64,000 bases of DNA from Streptomyces xanthophaeus (GCF_030440515.1 NZ_CP076543.1:5590501-5654500), one strand, 5' to 3'; counted from the stretch's first letter, positions 43,577 to 52,321 are shown. The notes: generated from the sequence alone by a model not told the origin. Translations and numbers: made by a program.

Positions 43577-44655
43577 GCACGCCGGGGCGCACCGAACACC
43601 TGGTCCTGGACGGCGTGCTGACGGCCGAGGAGGCCGCCCGGACGGTGGCGGGGATCCTCGCCGCGCAGCGCGCCGACGGGGCCATACCGTGGTTCCGCGG
43701 GCACCACCTCGACCCGTGGGACCACACCGAGGCCGCGATGGCGCTGGACGCGGCCGGTGAGCACGAGGCGGCGGAGCGGGCGTACGCGTGGCTGGCCCGG
43801 CACCAGAACCAGGACGGTTCCTGGTACGCGGCCTACGCCGACCGGCCCGACGGGGTGGACACCGCGGAGCCGCAGGACGCGAGCCGCGAGAGCAACTTCA
43901 CCGCGTACATAGCCGTCGGCGTGTGGCACCACTACCTCTCCACCGGCGACGACTCCTTCCTCGACCGCATGTGGCCTGCCGTGTACGCGGCCGTGGAGTG
44001 CGTCCTGACGCTCCAGCAGCCGGGCGGCGAGATCGGCTGGAAGCGGGAGGCGGACGGCACGGCCGTCACCGACGCCCTCCTGACCGGCTCCTCCTCCATC
44101 CACCAGGCGCTGCGCTGCGCGCTGGCCATCGCCGAGCACCGCGAGGAGCCGCAGCCCGACTGGGAGCTCGCGGCGGGCGCGCTGCGGCACGCCATCCGGC
44201 GTCACCCGGAGCGGTTCCTCGACAAGAACCACTACTCGATGGACTGGTACTACCCGGTCCTGGGCGGGGCCCTGACCGGTTCGGAGGCCAAGGCGCGCAT
44301 CGAGGAGCGCTGGGACGAGTTCGTGGTCCCGGACCTGGGCGTGCGCTGCGTGCTGCCCAACCCGTGGGTGACGGGCGGCGAGTCCTGCGAGCTGGCGCTC
44401 GCCCTGTGGGCGACGGGCGAGTCGGACCGGGCGCTGGAGATCCTGCGGTCGATCACCCACCTGCGCGCGGACAACGGCATGTACTGGACGGGGTACGTGT
44501 TCCAGGACGAGGCCGTCTGGCCGGTGGAGCAGACCACCTGGACGGCCGGGTCGCTGCTGCTCGCCGTCGCGGCGCTCGGCGGGGACGAGGCCACCACCGA
44601 GGTGTTCGGCGGGACCTCGCTCCCGGCCGGGCTGGAGCCCGACTGCTGCGGCTGA
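43573..44655 (+). CDS. Alpha/alpha-barrel (prenyltransferase/squalene-cyclase-like) protein
   Basis: This 360-residue protein begins at GTG 43573, overlapping the stop of the methyltransferase gene. It contains repeats of the alpha-barrel type: 'AARTVAGILAAQRADGAIPWFRGHHLDPWDHTEAAMALDAAGEHEAAERAYAWLARHQNQDGSW' and 'WPAVYAAVECVLTLQQPGGEIGWKREADG'. There is no DxDD protonation motif, so a cyclase is uncertain. A glycoside-handling or protein-prenyl-like scaffold is equally possible. It ends a three-gene operon with the glycosyltransferase and methyltransferase. The operon lies beside the KstR-like gene and its operator. Confidence 0.75.
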   Translation: MSTPGRTEHLVLDGVLTAEEAARTVAGILAAQRADGAIPWFRGHHLDPWDHTEAAMALDAAGEHEAAERAYAWLARHQNQDGSWYAAYADRPDGVDTAEPQDASRESNFTAYIAVGVWHHYLSTGDDSFLDRMWPAVYAAVECVLTLQQPGGEIGWKREADGTAVTDALLTGSSSIHQALRCALAIAEHREEPQPDWELAAGALRHAIRRHPERFLDKNHYSMDWYYPVLGGALTGSEAKARIEERWDEFVVPDLGVRCVLPNPWVTGGESCELALALWATGESDRALEILRSITHLRADNGMYWTGYVFQDEAVWPVEQTTWTAGSLLLAVAALGGDEATTEVFGGTSLPAGLEPDCCG

Positions 44656-44668
44656 CCGGGCGGCCGGC

Positions 44669-44971
44669 TCAGCGGCGGTAGAGCCAGCCGGCTATGGCGT
44701 GGCCGACGAGGAGGTAGGCCACGGCGGCGATGCCGTAGCCGATGACGACCTGGACCCATTCGCGGCTGAAGGTGAACAGGTCGTAGGACCAGGCCGCCAG
44801 CCAGGACGCGACGTCGTGGACGAGGTCGACCAGGGCGTTGCCCTGGTTGGCCTCCAGCAGGTAGAGCAGGATCCAGAGTCCGATGACGAAGGCGAGCACG
44901 TCCGCCACCAGTGCGACGGCGCGGCCTGCCTGACTGCTTCCCCGGGTGCGTACTCGTGTGTGAGTGCTCAT
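44669..44971 (-). CDS. Small membrane protein
   Basis: This 100-residue protein has two transmembrane segments (residues 19-40, 'ALVADVLAFVIGLWILLYLL', and about residues 73-96, 'VVIGYGIAAVAYLLVGHAIAGWL'). They are joined by a loop with 'NALVDLVHDVASWLAAWSYDLFTFSREWVQ'. Both ends are Arg-rich, consistent with a cytosolic N- and C-terminus. The function is unknown. It is convergent with the alpha-barrel gene, 13 bases between stops, and divergent from the lipoprotein gene at 45084. Confidence 0.7.
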   Translation of the reverse strand: MSTHTRVRTRGSSQAGRAVALVADVLAFVIGLWILLYLLEANQGNALVDLVHDVASWLAAWSYDLFTFSREWVQVVIGYGIAAVAYLLVGHAIAGWLYRR

Positions 44972-45083
44972 GCAGCGCGTGTTGCCGCCTTGACGCGTCG
45001 TAAACCCGAACGGGTTCCCCCGGTGGCGGGGCGGGGGGACCGGGGTGAGGCTGCGGAGGACGCCTCAGTCCCCGGAGGAAACC

Positions 45084-45719
45084 GTGTCCGTACCCACGAC
45101 CGTCCGATTCCGCCGCGCCGTCACCGCCGTGGTGCTGTCCACCGCGCTGATGGTCGGCGCCACCGCATGCGGCAGTGGCGGAAACGGCCCGCGCGAGGAG
45201 CTCTCCGCCGCGTCGATGGGGGAGCTGGCCGCCCTCGCGGCGGCGGAGCCCGTCGCCGCCGAGGCCGACGAACTGGCCGCCGCGACGCCGTCGCCCAGCA
45301 CGTCCGCGGAGAAGCAGAAGTTCGCCAAGACGCGCTTCGTCGCCAACGCGGGGCTCGCGGCCGGTGCGACCTACCAGTGGATCGTCAAGCCGTACCGCGC
45401 GGGCAAGTTCAAGAAGGGTGCCAAGGGACGCACCTTCGCGCTGATCAAGGCGGGCCTCGCGGGTGCGTTCGCGTACAACCGGCTCAAGGCGGCGGCCGAG
45501 AACGCCAAGGGCGACCCGCTGCTGGCGAAGGCGGTGGCCCCGCTCACGGCGGGCATCGAGTCCCTCAAGGGGCTCGGCAGCAAGCTGCGCAAGGGGCAGG
45601 CGGGTGACGGTGACATCGATGCCTTCGACAGTGTCATCAGCAGTGTGAAGGAAGCGGGCCAGAGTGCGGGTGCGACGGTGACGGACAAGGTTCCGAGCGT
45701 GTCGCAGCTGGGCGGCTAG
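45084..45719 (+). CDS. Lipoprotein
   Basis: This 211-residue protein starts at GTG 45084 with GGAGGA upstream. The signal peptide ends at a lipobox, 'LMVGATACGSGG', with the Cys near residue 29 as the lipid-anchored N-terminus. The mature sequence is Ala/Glu/Ser-rich (PREELSAASMGELAALAAAEPVAAEADELAAATPSPS). A helix-rich part with two hydrophobic stretches follows ('GLAAGATYQWIVKPYRAGKF', 'LIKAGLAGAFAYNRLKAAAENA'). No known domain is visible. It is released to the cell surface by the lipoprotein pathway. It stands alone, followed by the inverted repeat region 45726-46099. Confidence 0.75.
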   Translation: MSVPTTVRFRRAVTAVVLSTALMVGATACGSGGNGPREELSAASMGELAALAAAEPVAAEADELAAATPSPSTSAEKQKFAKTRFVANAGLAAGATYQWIVKPYRAGKFKKGAKGRTFALIKAGLAGAFAYNRLKAAAENAKGDPLLAKAVAPLTAGIESLKGLGSKLRKGQAGDGDIDAFDSVISSVKEAGQSAGATVTDKVPSVSQLGG

Positions 45720-45725
45720 CGGTTT

Positions 45726-46099
45726 CGGCTGCGGCCTGGCGGTCGCGCCTCAAGCGCCGGCGGGGCTGGGTTTGGCCGCCCGGCCGGGGGCGTGGTCGGC
45801 CGGGCGCCGTACGGCCTGGGTTGCGCGCTCGTCCTGCGGGGAGCCCCCGGAGTGTCCCCACCCCACGGCCCTGGTTGGAGGCGGGCGGATCCGGCCGGGG
45901 TGGGGGTGTGGGGACGGTGGGGGGTGTCCCCGCAGGACGAGCGTGCAACCGCCGGGTACGGCCGAGATGGCCCGTCACGCGCGAGCCGAGGAGACACCCG
46001 CCGGCGGCCCCGCACCCCCACCCCCCGGACCCGACCCCGCCCAGCCGTGACCCACCCAGCCCCGCCGGCGCTTGAGGCGTGGCCACCGGGCCGCAGCCG
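45726..46099. repeat. Inverted pair of dispersed repeats
   Basis: Bases 45726-45771 and 46054-46099 are inverted near-copies (about 42 of 46 match), each with the CCTCAAGCGCCGGCGGGGCTG core. Within, a second inverted pair lies near 45820-45842 and 45928-45951 (both containing GCTCGTCCTGCGGGG). Nothing between the arms looks coding. It lies between the lipoprotein gene and the small membrane gene at 46139. Confidence 0.85.
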
Positions 46100-46138
46100 G
46101 AAACGCGCCGCCCGGCCAGGGCAAGGGACAATGGGTGG

Positions 46139-46525
46139 GTGATCGAGATCGTGGGGGTTGTGCTCGGCGCCGTGGCGGCCGGGTGGCTGTTGCGGCGCAA
46201 GCATCGTGCGCGGACGGCCGCCGGGCCCGTGCCCGGGATTCCCGGCATGGCCCGGATCCCGGCCGGTGAAGGCCGCTGGCGGATGGGCCGGGTGTACGCC
46301 GAGGAAGGCGTGGCCCGGTGGGTTCCGGCGCGCGGGGAGGCCGTCGTGTTGCCCGGCGGGCGGGCCACCGGGGTGCGGGTGCCGTCCGTGAAGGAGGGGA
46401 TCTCCATCAACCCCGGCTCGCGGATCGTCACTTGCGCCTACGACGGCGGTGGGAGCATCGAGATCGCCGTCATGCCGCTGGATGTGCAGGAGCTGCTGGA
46501 GGCCGTACCGCAGGCCGAATCTTGA
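46139..46525 (+). CDS. Single-pass membrane protein, DUF2550-like
   Basis: This 128-residue protein starts at GTG 46139. Residues 1-20 are a transmembrane helix (VIEIVGVVLGAVAAGWLLRRK), with the soluble part inside. The soluble domain ('GRWRMGRVYAEEGVARWVPARGEAVVLPGGRATGVRVPSVKEGISINPGSRIVTCAYDGGGSIEIAVMP') resembles the DUF2550 layout: N-terminal anchor followed by a beta-rich W.xG..y domain. The match is weak and from memory. The function is unknown. The gene starts right after the inverted repeat region and is convergent with the LLM gene, 9 bases between stops. Confidence 0.55.
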   Translation: MIEIVGVVLGAVAAGWLLRRKHRARTAAGPVPGIPGMARIPAGEGRWRMGRVYAEEGVARWVPARGEAVVLPGGRATGVRVPSVKEGISINPGSRIVTCAYDGGGSIEIAVMPLDVQELLEAVPQAES

Positions 46526-46534
46526 CGAACGCGC

Positions 46535-47545
46535 TCAGCTGTTGAGTTCCGCCAGGACGCGCAGGGTGTGGGGGTCCGGGGCCGTCAGGAGGAGGTCCGT
46601 CACCGGGCCCTTGCGCCAGAGGTCCAGGCGTTCGGCGATCCGTTCCCGGGGGCCGACGAGCGAGATCTCGTCGGCGAACTCGTCCGGTACGGCCAGGACC
46701 GCCTCCTCCTTGCGGCCCGCGAGGAACAGCTCCTGGATGCGGCGAGCCTCCTCCTCGTAGCCCATGCGGGCCATCAGGTCGGCGTGGAAGTTGCGGGCCG
46801 CGTGGCCCATGCCGCCGATGTAGAAGCCGAGCATCGCCTTGACCGGGAGCAGTCCCTCCGCGACGTCGTCGCAGACCTTGGCGCGGGCCATCGGCGCGAT
46901 CATGAAGCCCTCGGGGAGGCCGGTGAGGGAGGCCTGGTAGACGTCGGTGCGGGTCGGGGACCAGTACAGGGGGAGCCAGCCGTCCGCGATCCGGGTGGTC
47001 TGGGCGATGTTCTTCGGGCCCTCCGCGCCTAGGAGGAGGGGCAGGTCCGCGCGGAGCGGGTGGGTGATCGGCTTGAGGGGTTTGCCGATGCCGGTGCCGT
47101 CCTCCCCGCGGTACGGGTGCTGGTGGAAGCGGCCGTCGAGAGCGACGGGGGCCTCGCGGCGCAGCACCTGGCGGATGACGTCCACGTACTCGCGGGTGGC
47201 CGTGAGCGGGCTGGAGGGGAAGGGGCGACCGTACCAGCCCTCGACGACCTGGGGCCCGGAGAGGCCGAGGCCGAGCATCATCCGGCCGCCGGAGAGGTGG
47301 TCCAGGGTCAGGGCGTGCATGGCCGTGGCGGTCGGGGTGCGGGCGGCCATCTGCGCGATGGCCGTGCCGAGGCGGATCCGCGAGGTGTGCGCGGCGATCC
47401 AGGTCAGCGGGGTGAAGGCGTCCGAGCCCCAGGCTTCGGCGGTCCACACCGAGTGGTAGCCGAGGTTCTCGGCCTCGGTGGCGAGGTCGAGGTGGGCGGG
47501 GGCGGGGCCGCGGCCCCAGTAGCCGAGTGCGAGTCCGAGGCGCAT
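46535..47545 (-). CDS. LLM-class F420-dependent oxidoreductase
   Basis: This 336-residue protein starts at ATG 47545 with AAGGGA upstream. It is a TIM-barrel luciferase-like monooxygenase: 'MRLGLALGYWGRGPAPAHLDLATEAENLGYHSVWTAEAWGSDAFTPLTWIAAHTSRIRLGTAI' and 'LDHLSGGRMMLGLGLSGPQVVEGWYGRPF' are the F420-type signatures of the actinobacterial group. The substrate is unknown. A CTGAC-N5-GTCAG palindrome (47564-47578) lies 18 bases before its start, the same motif as near the P450 and acyl-CoA dehydrogenase genes. Joint control is therefore possible. Confidence 0.9.
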   Translation of the reverse strand: MRLGLALGYWGRGPAPAHLDLATEAENLGYHSVWTAEAWGSDAFTPLTWIAAHTSRIRLGTAIAQMAARTPTATAMHALTLDHLSGGRMMLGLGLSGPQVVEGWYGRPFPSSPLTATREYVDVIRQVLRREAPVALDGRFHQHPYRGEDGTGIGKPLKPITHPLRADLPLLLGAEGPKNIAQTTRIADGWLPLYWSPTRTDVYQASLTGLPEGFMIAPMARAKVCDDVAEGLLPVKAMLGFYIGGMGHAARNFHADLMARMGYEEEARRIQELFLAGRKEEAVLAVPDEFADEISLVGPRERIAERLDLWRKGPVTDLLLTAPDPHTLRVLAELNS

Positions 47546-47563
47546 CTGCGGTCCCTTCAGAAT

Positions 47564-47578
47564 CTGACGAGGCGTCAG
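47564..47578. promoter_or_regulatory. CTGAC-N5-GTCAG palindrome
   Basis: CTGACGAGGCGTCAG is a perfect 6-3-6 inverted repeat (CTGACG/CGTCAG) 18 bases before the LLM oxidoreductase start. Similar sites are at 26496-26510 and 60105-60119. Confidence 0.6.
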
Positions 47579-47593
47579 GTGACTGTAGGGCAA

Positions 47594-47622
47594 CGGCCCC
47601 CCGCCCGGAAGGGCGGGGGGCC
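47594..47622 (-). terminator. Intrinsic terminator
   Basis: CGGCCCCCCGCCC and GGGCGGGGGGCCG form a 13-bp stem with a 3-4-base loop, downstream of the DUF5336-like gene and upstream of the LLM start on the minus strand. Confidence 0.75.
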
Positions 47623-47648
47623 GTCGGCTCGGTCGGTCCGGGCGGCGG

Positions 47649-48473
47649 TCAGCCGCGCTGGATGCCCGAGGTGTCGTTCAGCACGCCGCGGCGGCCGTCC
47701 TGGGTCTGGGCGATCAGAGTGGCCGCGCCACGCTGCTCGACGGCCAGGTACCAGGTGCCCGGGGCGAGTTCGGCGATCGGGGTCGGGGAGCCGTCCTCCC
47801 CGTAGAGGGGACGGGCCACCGGCACCGCGAACCAGAACGGCGTGAAGTCCGCCGCCGGGGCCGGGGCCGGGGTGTGCTGGGAGTCCTGCGGACCGGGACC
47901 CGGGGCCGGGTTCGGCGTGCCGCCGTACGGCGGGACCGGCTGCGGCGTGGAACCGTACGGGGTCTGCTGCGCACCCGGGTAGCCGTACCCGGCACCCGGC
48001 TGGGGCTGGCCCGGCTGGCCCGCGTACGGCGGGACGGCGGCGGGCCGCGGTTCCGGGACGAGCTGGCCGGCGAGGGCCGGGACCTTCGCCCCGGCCACGG
48101 CCACACCGGCCAGAGCCAGCGTGGCGATGAGGGCGAGGAAGGAGCCCGCGCCCAGGTCGAAAATCTCCGGGCACGCGATGAGCGCCCACACCGACGACCA
48201 GGCGGCGGAGACGGCGAGCACGGTGCCCCACGCCGTCAGCGGCAGGCCGGCCAGCTTGCGCTCGGGCTGGAAGCGGGCCGCGATCAGCAGACCGGCGGCG
48301 ATGAAGCCGAGCAGGAAGATGCTGGGGAGCGTCAGGTGGTTGGAGCCGAGGTCCCACGGGCTCGGCCGGTCGACGCCGGTGGCGGAGTAGAAGTCGAGGA
48401 ACGAGGCGATGAACAGCAGCGCCGCTGCTCCGATCACCACGCCGTCGCCTCGAGTGAGGGAGCGGATGTTCAC
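47649..48473 (-). CDS. DUF5336-type membrane protein
   Basis: This is a 274-residue protein. Residues 1-140 have four membrane segments ('GVVIGAAALLFIASFLDFYS', 'LPSIFLLGFIAAGLLIAARF', 'GTVLAVSAAWSSVWALIA', 'SFLALIATLALAGVAVAGA'), matching DUF5336. Residues 150-200 are Pro/Gly/Tyr-rich (PQPGAGYGYPGAQQTPYGST). A C-terminal soluble part 'GTWYLAVEQRGAATLIAQTQDGRRGVLNDTSGIQ' follows. The family is widespread in actinobacteria and unknown in role. It stands alone, with a terminator downstream. Confidence 0.8.
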   Translation of the reverse strand: MNIRSLTRGDGVVIGAAALLFIASFLDFYSATGVDRPSPWDLGSNHLTLPSIFLLGFIAAGLLIAARFQPERKLAGLPLTAWGTVLAVSAAWSSVWALIACPEIFDLGAGSFLALIATLALAGVAVAGAKVPALAGQLVPEPRPAAVPPYAGQPGQPQPGAGYGYPGAQQTPYGSTPQPVPPYGGTPNPAPGPGPQDSQHTPAPAPAADFTPFWFAVPVARPLYGEDGSPTPIAELAPGTWYLAVEQRGAATLIAQTQDGRRGVLNDTSGIQRG

Positions 48474-48626
48474 GTCTCAGGTGTCCTTCTCGGTCTCGGT
48501 CGTCGTCTCGTGGTGCCACGGTCGCAGAACGTGTCTGCAGCAGGGCGGGCTGCACCATGGTACGGAGGTTTCCGACGGCCGAGATGATCGGGTCGGCGGG
48601 TGGTCCCGCCGGACTCCCGAGGGGGA

Positions 48627-49634
48627 CTACCCGCCCAGGAAGCCGACGATGCCGTCCGCGATGCCCTGAGCCGCCTTCTGCCGCCACTCCGGACTCGTCA
48701 GCTGCGCCGCGTCCTTGGCGTCACGCATGTTGCCGCATTCGATGAACACCTTGGGCTGAGTTGACAGGTTCAGTCCGCCGAGGTCGTCCCGGACGACCAA
48801 GCCGGTACCGCTGCCCAGGTAGTTGGCGGGGGCGGAGCCGGTGGTGCGGGCGAAGTTCCCGGCGATCCGCTCGCCCAGCTCCCGGGACGGTCCGACGATT
48901 TTCGCGGTGTCCGCGGCGCCGCCCTTGACCTTGGCCGGGAGGATGATGTGGAAGCCGCGGTTGCCCGCCGAGACCCCGTCGGCGTGGACGGACACGACGG
49001 CGTCGGCCTTCGCCTCGTTGCCGATGCGGGCGCGCTCGGTGATGCAGGGCCCCCAGGGGCGGTCGGCCTGGTGGGTGAGGACGACCTTGGCCCCCTGGGC
49101 CTCCAGCGCGGTCCGCAGGCGCCGGGAGACGTCGAGGGTGAAGTCCGCCTCCTTGTAGCCGGCGTTGGTGGTCGTGCCGGTGGTGTCGCACTCCTTGCGG
49201 CCCGTGCCGATGTCGACCTGCTGGTCGATCTCGTCGGTGTGCTCGAAGTTCCCGGCGTTGTGGCCGGGGTCGACGACCACGGTCCGGCCGGTGAGCGGGC
49301 CCTTGGCGGGTGCGGGTGCGGGTGCGGGCGCTGCAGCCGTGGTGCTCTGACTGGCGCTGGGGCTCGTACTCGCGCCCTCGCTCGGGGTGGAGCCCGGCTT
49401 CGCGTCCCGCTGGCCCGGCGACAGCGCCGAGTGCGAGGAGGACGTGGGCGCCGAGCGGGACGGCCCGTCGGACCCCGGCCCGGCGAACGCCTGGGTCAGG
49501 ACCCAGCCCGCCAGAGCGGCCGGGGCGAGCGCGGCAACCCCGACGACGAGCGTGGAGCGCCGGGTGAACCAGGACCGGTCCGGGTCGATGGACGAGCCGG
49601 ACTCGGGGGGCGGGGGACTGTTGTCGTTGCGCAC
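48627..49634 (-). CDS. N-acetylmuramoyl-L-alanine amidase (Amidase_3)
   Basis: This is a 335-residue protein. An N-terminal membrane anchor or signal ('STLVVGVAALAPAALAGWVL', residues 28-47) is followed by a Ser/Thr/Ala/Pro-rich linker and a C-terminal Amidase_3 domain. The domain has 'VVVDPGHNAGNFEHTDEIDQQ' (first His zinc ligand), 'DFTLDVSRRLRTALEAQG', 'AVVSVHADGVSAGNRGFHIILP' (second His) and 'FIECGNMRDAKDAAQL' (catalytic Glu). It cleaves the amide bond between MurNAc and the stem peptide. The anchor places it outside the membrane. It starts 125 bases from the next gene, which is in the same direction. Confidence 0.9.
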   Translation of the reverse strand: MRNDNSPPPPESGSSIDPDRSWFTRRSTLVVGVAALAPAALAGWVLTQAFAGPGSDGPSRSAPTSSSHSALSPGQRDAKPGSTPSEGASTSPSASQSTTAAAPAPAPAPAKGPLTGRTVVVDPGHNAGNFEHTDEIDQQVDIGTGRKECDTTGTTTNAGYKEADFTLDVSRRLRTALEAQGAKVVLTHQADRPWGPCITERARIGNEAKADAVVSVHADGVSAGNRGFHIILPAKVKGGAADTAKIVGPSRELGERIAGNFARTTGSAPANYLGSGTGLVVRDDLGGLNLSTQPKVFIECGNMRDAKDAAQLTSPEWRQKAAQGIADGIVGFLGG

Positions 49635-49758
49635 GCCGCGATGCTAGACCGGGCTACCGGCGCCCGTCCGGACCGTAGGCCATCCGAAGGCGTGGTGCGA
49701 TGGTATGCCTGGCGTTCATCAGGTCAGCTGACCGGCCTGATGAGCGTGCCCCCAGCCC

Positions 49759-50400
49759 TCAGATGCCCGCGCCCGTACGCCGCAGCACACGCAGCGAGTC
49801 GGTGACGGAGATCTCCTCGAAGGCGCCGGAGGCCAGAGCCCGCAGATAGATCCGGTACGGGGCCTGGCCGCCGTCGGCCGGGTCCGGGAAGACGTCGTGG
49901 ATCACGAGCGTGCCGCCCTCCGCGACGTGCGGGGCCCAGCCCTCGTAGTCGCCGCTCGCGTGCTCGTCCGTGTGGCCGCCGTCGATGAAGACGAAGCCGA
50001 GCTTGCCTCCCCAGGCGGCCGCGACCTGCGGGGACCGGCCGACGATCGCGATCACGTGGTCCTCCAGCCCGGCCTTGTGGAGGGTCCGGCGGAAGGTCGG
50101 CAGGGTGTCCATCAGCCCGACCTCCGGGTCCACGACCGTCGGGTCGTGGTACTCCCAGCCCGGCTGCTGCTCCTCGCTGCCCCGGTGGTGGTCGACGGTG
50201 ATCGCCGCCACGCCGGCCTCGCGGGCGGCATCGGCGAGCAGGATGGTGGAGCGGCCGCAGTACGTGCCGACCTCCAGCAGCGGCAGCCCGAGCGCCCCGG
50301 CCGCGGCGGCCGCCTCGTACAGGGCGAGGCCCTCGCGTACGGGCATGAACCCCTTGGCGGCCTCGAAGGCGGCGAGGGTCTCCGGCTTGGGGGTGGCCAT
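49759..50400 (-). CDS. Class I SAM-dependent methyltransferase (MTase_24-like)
   Basis: This 213-residue protein starts at ATG 50400. Motif I region: 'LPLLEVGTYCGRSTILLADAAREAGVAAITVDHHRGSEEQQPGWEYHD'. Then 'AAAWGGKLGFVFIDGGHTDEHASGDYEGWAPHVAEGGTLVIHDVFPDPADGGQAPYRIY', which resembles the class with a DGGH/DxH metal-binding site, close to catechol- and CmcI-like O-methyltransferases. The substrate is unknown. GGAGG lies upstream of the start on the minus strand. It is a stand-alone gene between the amidase and a Ser/Thr kinase. Confidence 0.85.
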   Translation of the reverse strand: MATPKPETLAAFEAAKGFMPVREGLALYEAAAAAGALGLPLLEVGTYCGRSTILLADAAREAGVAAITVDHHRGSEEQQPGWEYHDPTVVDPEVGLMDTLPTFRRTLHKAGLEDHVIAIVGRSPQVAAAWGGKLGFVFIDGGHTDEHASGDYEGWAPHVAEGGTLVIHDVFPDPADGGQAPYRIYLRALASGAFEEISVTDSLRVLRRTGAGI

Positions 50401-50494
50401 GGTTCCTCCGGCGGTGATCGTGTGTGGCGGCCCATGGTGCCTTACCCGCTGGTAGGACGCTACGGCCGGGGTGCGCTCGTACGCCGCCGCCCGG

Positions 50495-52321
50495 TCAGCG
50501 GCCGAACAGCCGGGACAGGCCGCCCGGCCCGCCCGTCCCCTCGGCCCGCCGCTGTTCCCGTACGGCACGCCGGAAGTCCGCCCGGGTGTCGGAGACCTCC
50601 TGGGCCAACTCCTGCATGCCGGGGAGGAAGGGGAGCCGGCGCAGCAGCGGGTTCAGGTGCGCCAGGGCGGCAGCCGGATCGCCCGCCTCGCCGATGGCGC
50701 GGAGCACCCGGTGGGCCACTTCCGGATTGCCGCGCTCGGCGAGTTCGGCGAGGTCGGGGAAGAGCCGCCAGTACAGGAGCGCGGCGCCGGCGATGTCGCC
50801 GACCAGCCAGGCGTCGTGGGCCAGCCTGCGCCGCACGTCCAGCAGGACGGGACTGCCGGCGGTCAGGGCCCATTCCAGGTCGGGCAGCAGCGGCCCCAGC
50901 CAGGCGCGCTCGCTCAGCGCGCGCTCCCGGCTGCGCGCGTCCCACTGGCCGTCGCGGGCGTGGGCGCCGCGGTGCATGGCCGACGCGAGGTGGTAGCGGG
51001 CGGTCAGCGTGACCAGGGCGTGCGTGCCGAACACCCGCGTCGCCTGCTCGACGATCTCGCGCAGCTCCTGCTCGTGCCGGCGGCCGTCACCGGGCCCGAA
51101 GGCCGCCGCTTCCCCGACCCAGGCGGCACGCCCGGTGATCGTGTCCGGGTGGTCCAGGCCCAGGACCCGCACCATGCGCGGCAGCAGGCGTTCCAGATCG
51201 ATCGTTCTGGACGGCCCCGGGACCCGCATCACGCGGTGGTAGGCGGCCCGCACCGTCAGGGCGTCCTGGGCGCCGAGCTCCTCGGTCAGGTCGTCGGTCA
51301 GCATGCGGAGCCGTTCCACGACGTCGGCCGGTTCGTCCTCCAGCAGCTGCGTCAGCCTGCGCTCCAGCATCGCGCGGACCGGATCGGCGGCCGCGGTGTG
51401 CACGGTGGGGGCGTAGGACGGCGGGGGCGGGAAGGACACCGCCGGTGTCGGTGTCGGTCCTTGCGGTACGGGGGCCTCGCTCCGGGCGATCTCCGCCAGC
51501 CGCCGGGACACCTCGGCCGCGTCCGCGGGCCGGTCCGCCGGGTCCTTCGCGAGCAGCTCCAGTACGAGGGAGTCCAGTGCGGCCGGCAGTCCCGCCCGCA
51601 GCGAACTCGGCGCGGGCGGCGCGGTCGTGAGGTGCTGGGCGAGCAGCTCGTGCATCTCGCGCGCGGCGAAGGGACGGATGCCGGTCAGCAGCTCCGTCAG
51701 CACGCAGCCCAGGGCGTACAGGTCGGCCCGCCCGTCGACGGGCACACCGTTGGCCCCGCCGGTCCACCGCTCGGGAGCCATGTACGGGAAGGAGCCGATG
51801 ATCATGCCGGTGGCCGTCAGGCCCGTCGTGGTGGCGGCGCCAGCGGCGCCCCCGGCCTTGGCGATGCCGAAGTCGAGCACCTTCGTCAGCCCGCCGTCGG
51901 TGACCATCACGTTGGCCGGCTTGACGTCCCGGTGGACGATCCCGGCGGCGTGGGCCGCCCCCAGCGCGTCCGCGATGCGCCCGGCCCACTCCAGGGCGTC
52001 CGCGAGCGGCGGTACGCCGGCTTCCAGCACCTCGGCCAGGCTGCGGCCCCGGAGCAGCTCCATGACGAGGTAGACGGCGTCGCGCCCCTCGCGTTCGGTG
52101 CGGCCGAAGTCGTGGATGGTGGCGATGTTGGGGTGCGCGAGATTCCCGGCGAGACTGGCCTCCCGCTCGAAGCGGCGGGTGTCCTCCGGCGTCTGCGGAT
52201 ATCCGATCTTGACGGCGACCTGGCGGCCCACCCGGCTGTCCTCGGCCCGCCACACCTCGCCGAAGCCGCCCCGGCCGAGCAACTCGGCCAGCGCGTACCG
52301 GTCTTCGATCACTTCCCGCAC
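50495..52321 (-). CDS. Serine/threonine protein kinase, soluble, with C-terminal helical region
   Basis: From GTG 52321 (GGGGG upstream) the protein has 608 residues. An ATG at 52363 is an alternative. The kinase domain (residues 1-260) has 'LLGRGGFGEVWRAEDSRVGRQVAVKIGYP' (Gly loop and Lys), 'GIVHRDVKPANVMV' (catalytic loop), 'VLDFGIAK' (DFG) and 'GSFPYMAPERW'. After a Pro-rich linker, residues 290-608 form a Leu/Arg-rich helical region (tetratricopeptide-like or DUF, 'YHLASAMHRGAHARDGQWDARSRERALSERAWLG'). No transmembrane helix is present, unlike typical Streptomyces PASTA kinases. It is divergent from the XRE/DUF397 pair. Confidence 0.85.
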   Translation of the reverse strand: MREVIEDRYALAELLGRGGFGEVWRAEDSRVGRQVAVKIGYPQTPEDTRRFEREASLAGNLAHPNIATIHDFGRTEREGRDAVYLVMELLRGRSLAEVLEAGVPPLADALEWAGRIADALGAAHAAGIVHRDVKPANVMVTDGGLTKVLDFGIAKAGGAAGAATTTGLTATGMIIGSFPYMAPERWTGGANGVPVDGRADLYALGCVLTELLTGIRPFAAREMHELLAQHLTTAPPAPSSLRAGLPAALDSLVLELLAKDPADRPADAAEVSRRLAEIARSEAPVPQGPTPTPAVSFPPPPSYAPTVHTAAADPVRAMLERRLTQLLEDEPADVVERLRMLTDDLTEELGAQDALTVRAAYHRVMRVPGPSRTIDLERLLPRMVRVLGLDHPDTITGRAAWVGEAAAFGPGDGRRHEQELREIVEQATRVFGTHALVTLTARYHLASAMHRGAHARDGQWDARSRERALSERAWLGPLLPDLEWALTAGSPVLLDVRRRLAHDAWLVGDIAGAALLYWRLFPDLAELAERGNPEVAHRVLRAIGEAGDPAAALAHLNPLLRRLPFLPGMQELAQEVSDTRADFRRAVREQRRAEGTGGPGGLSRLFGR

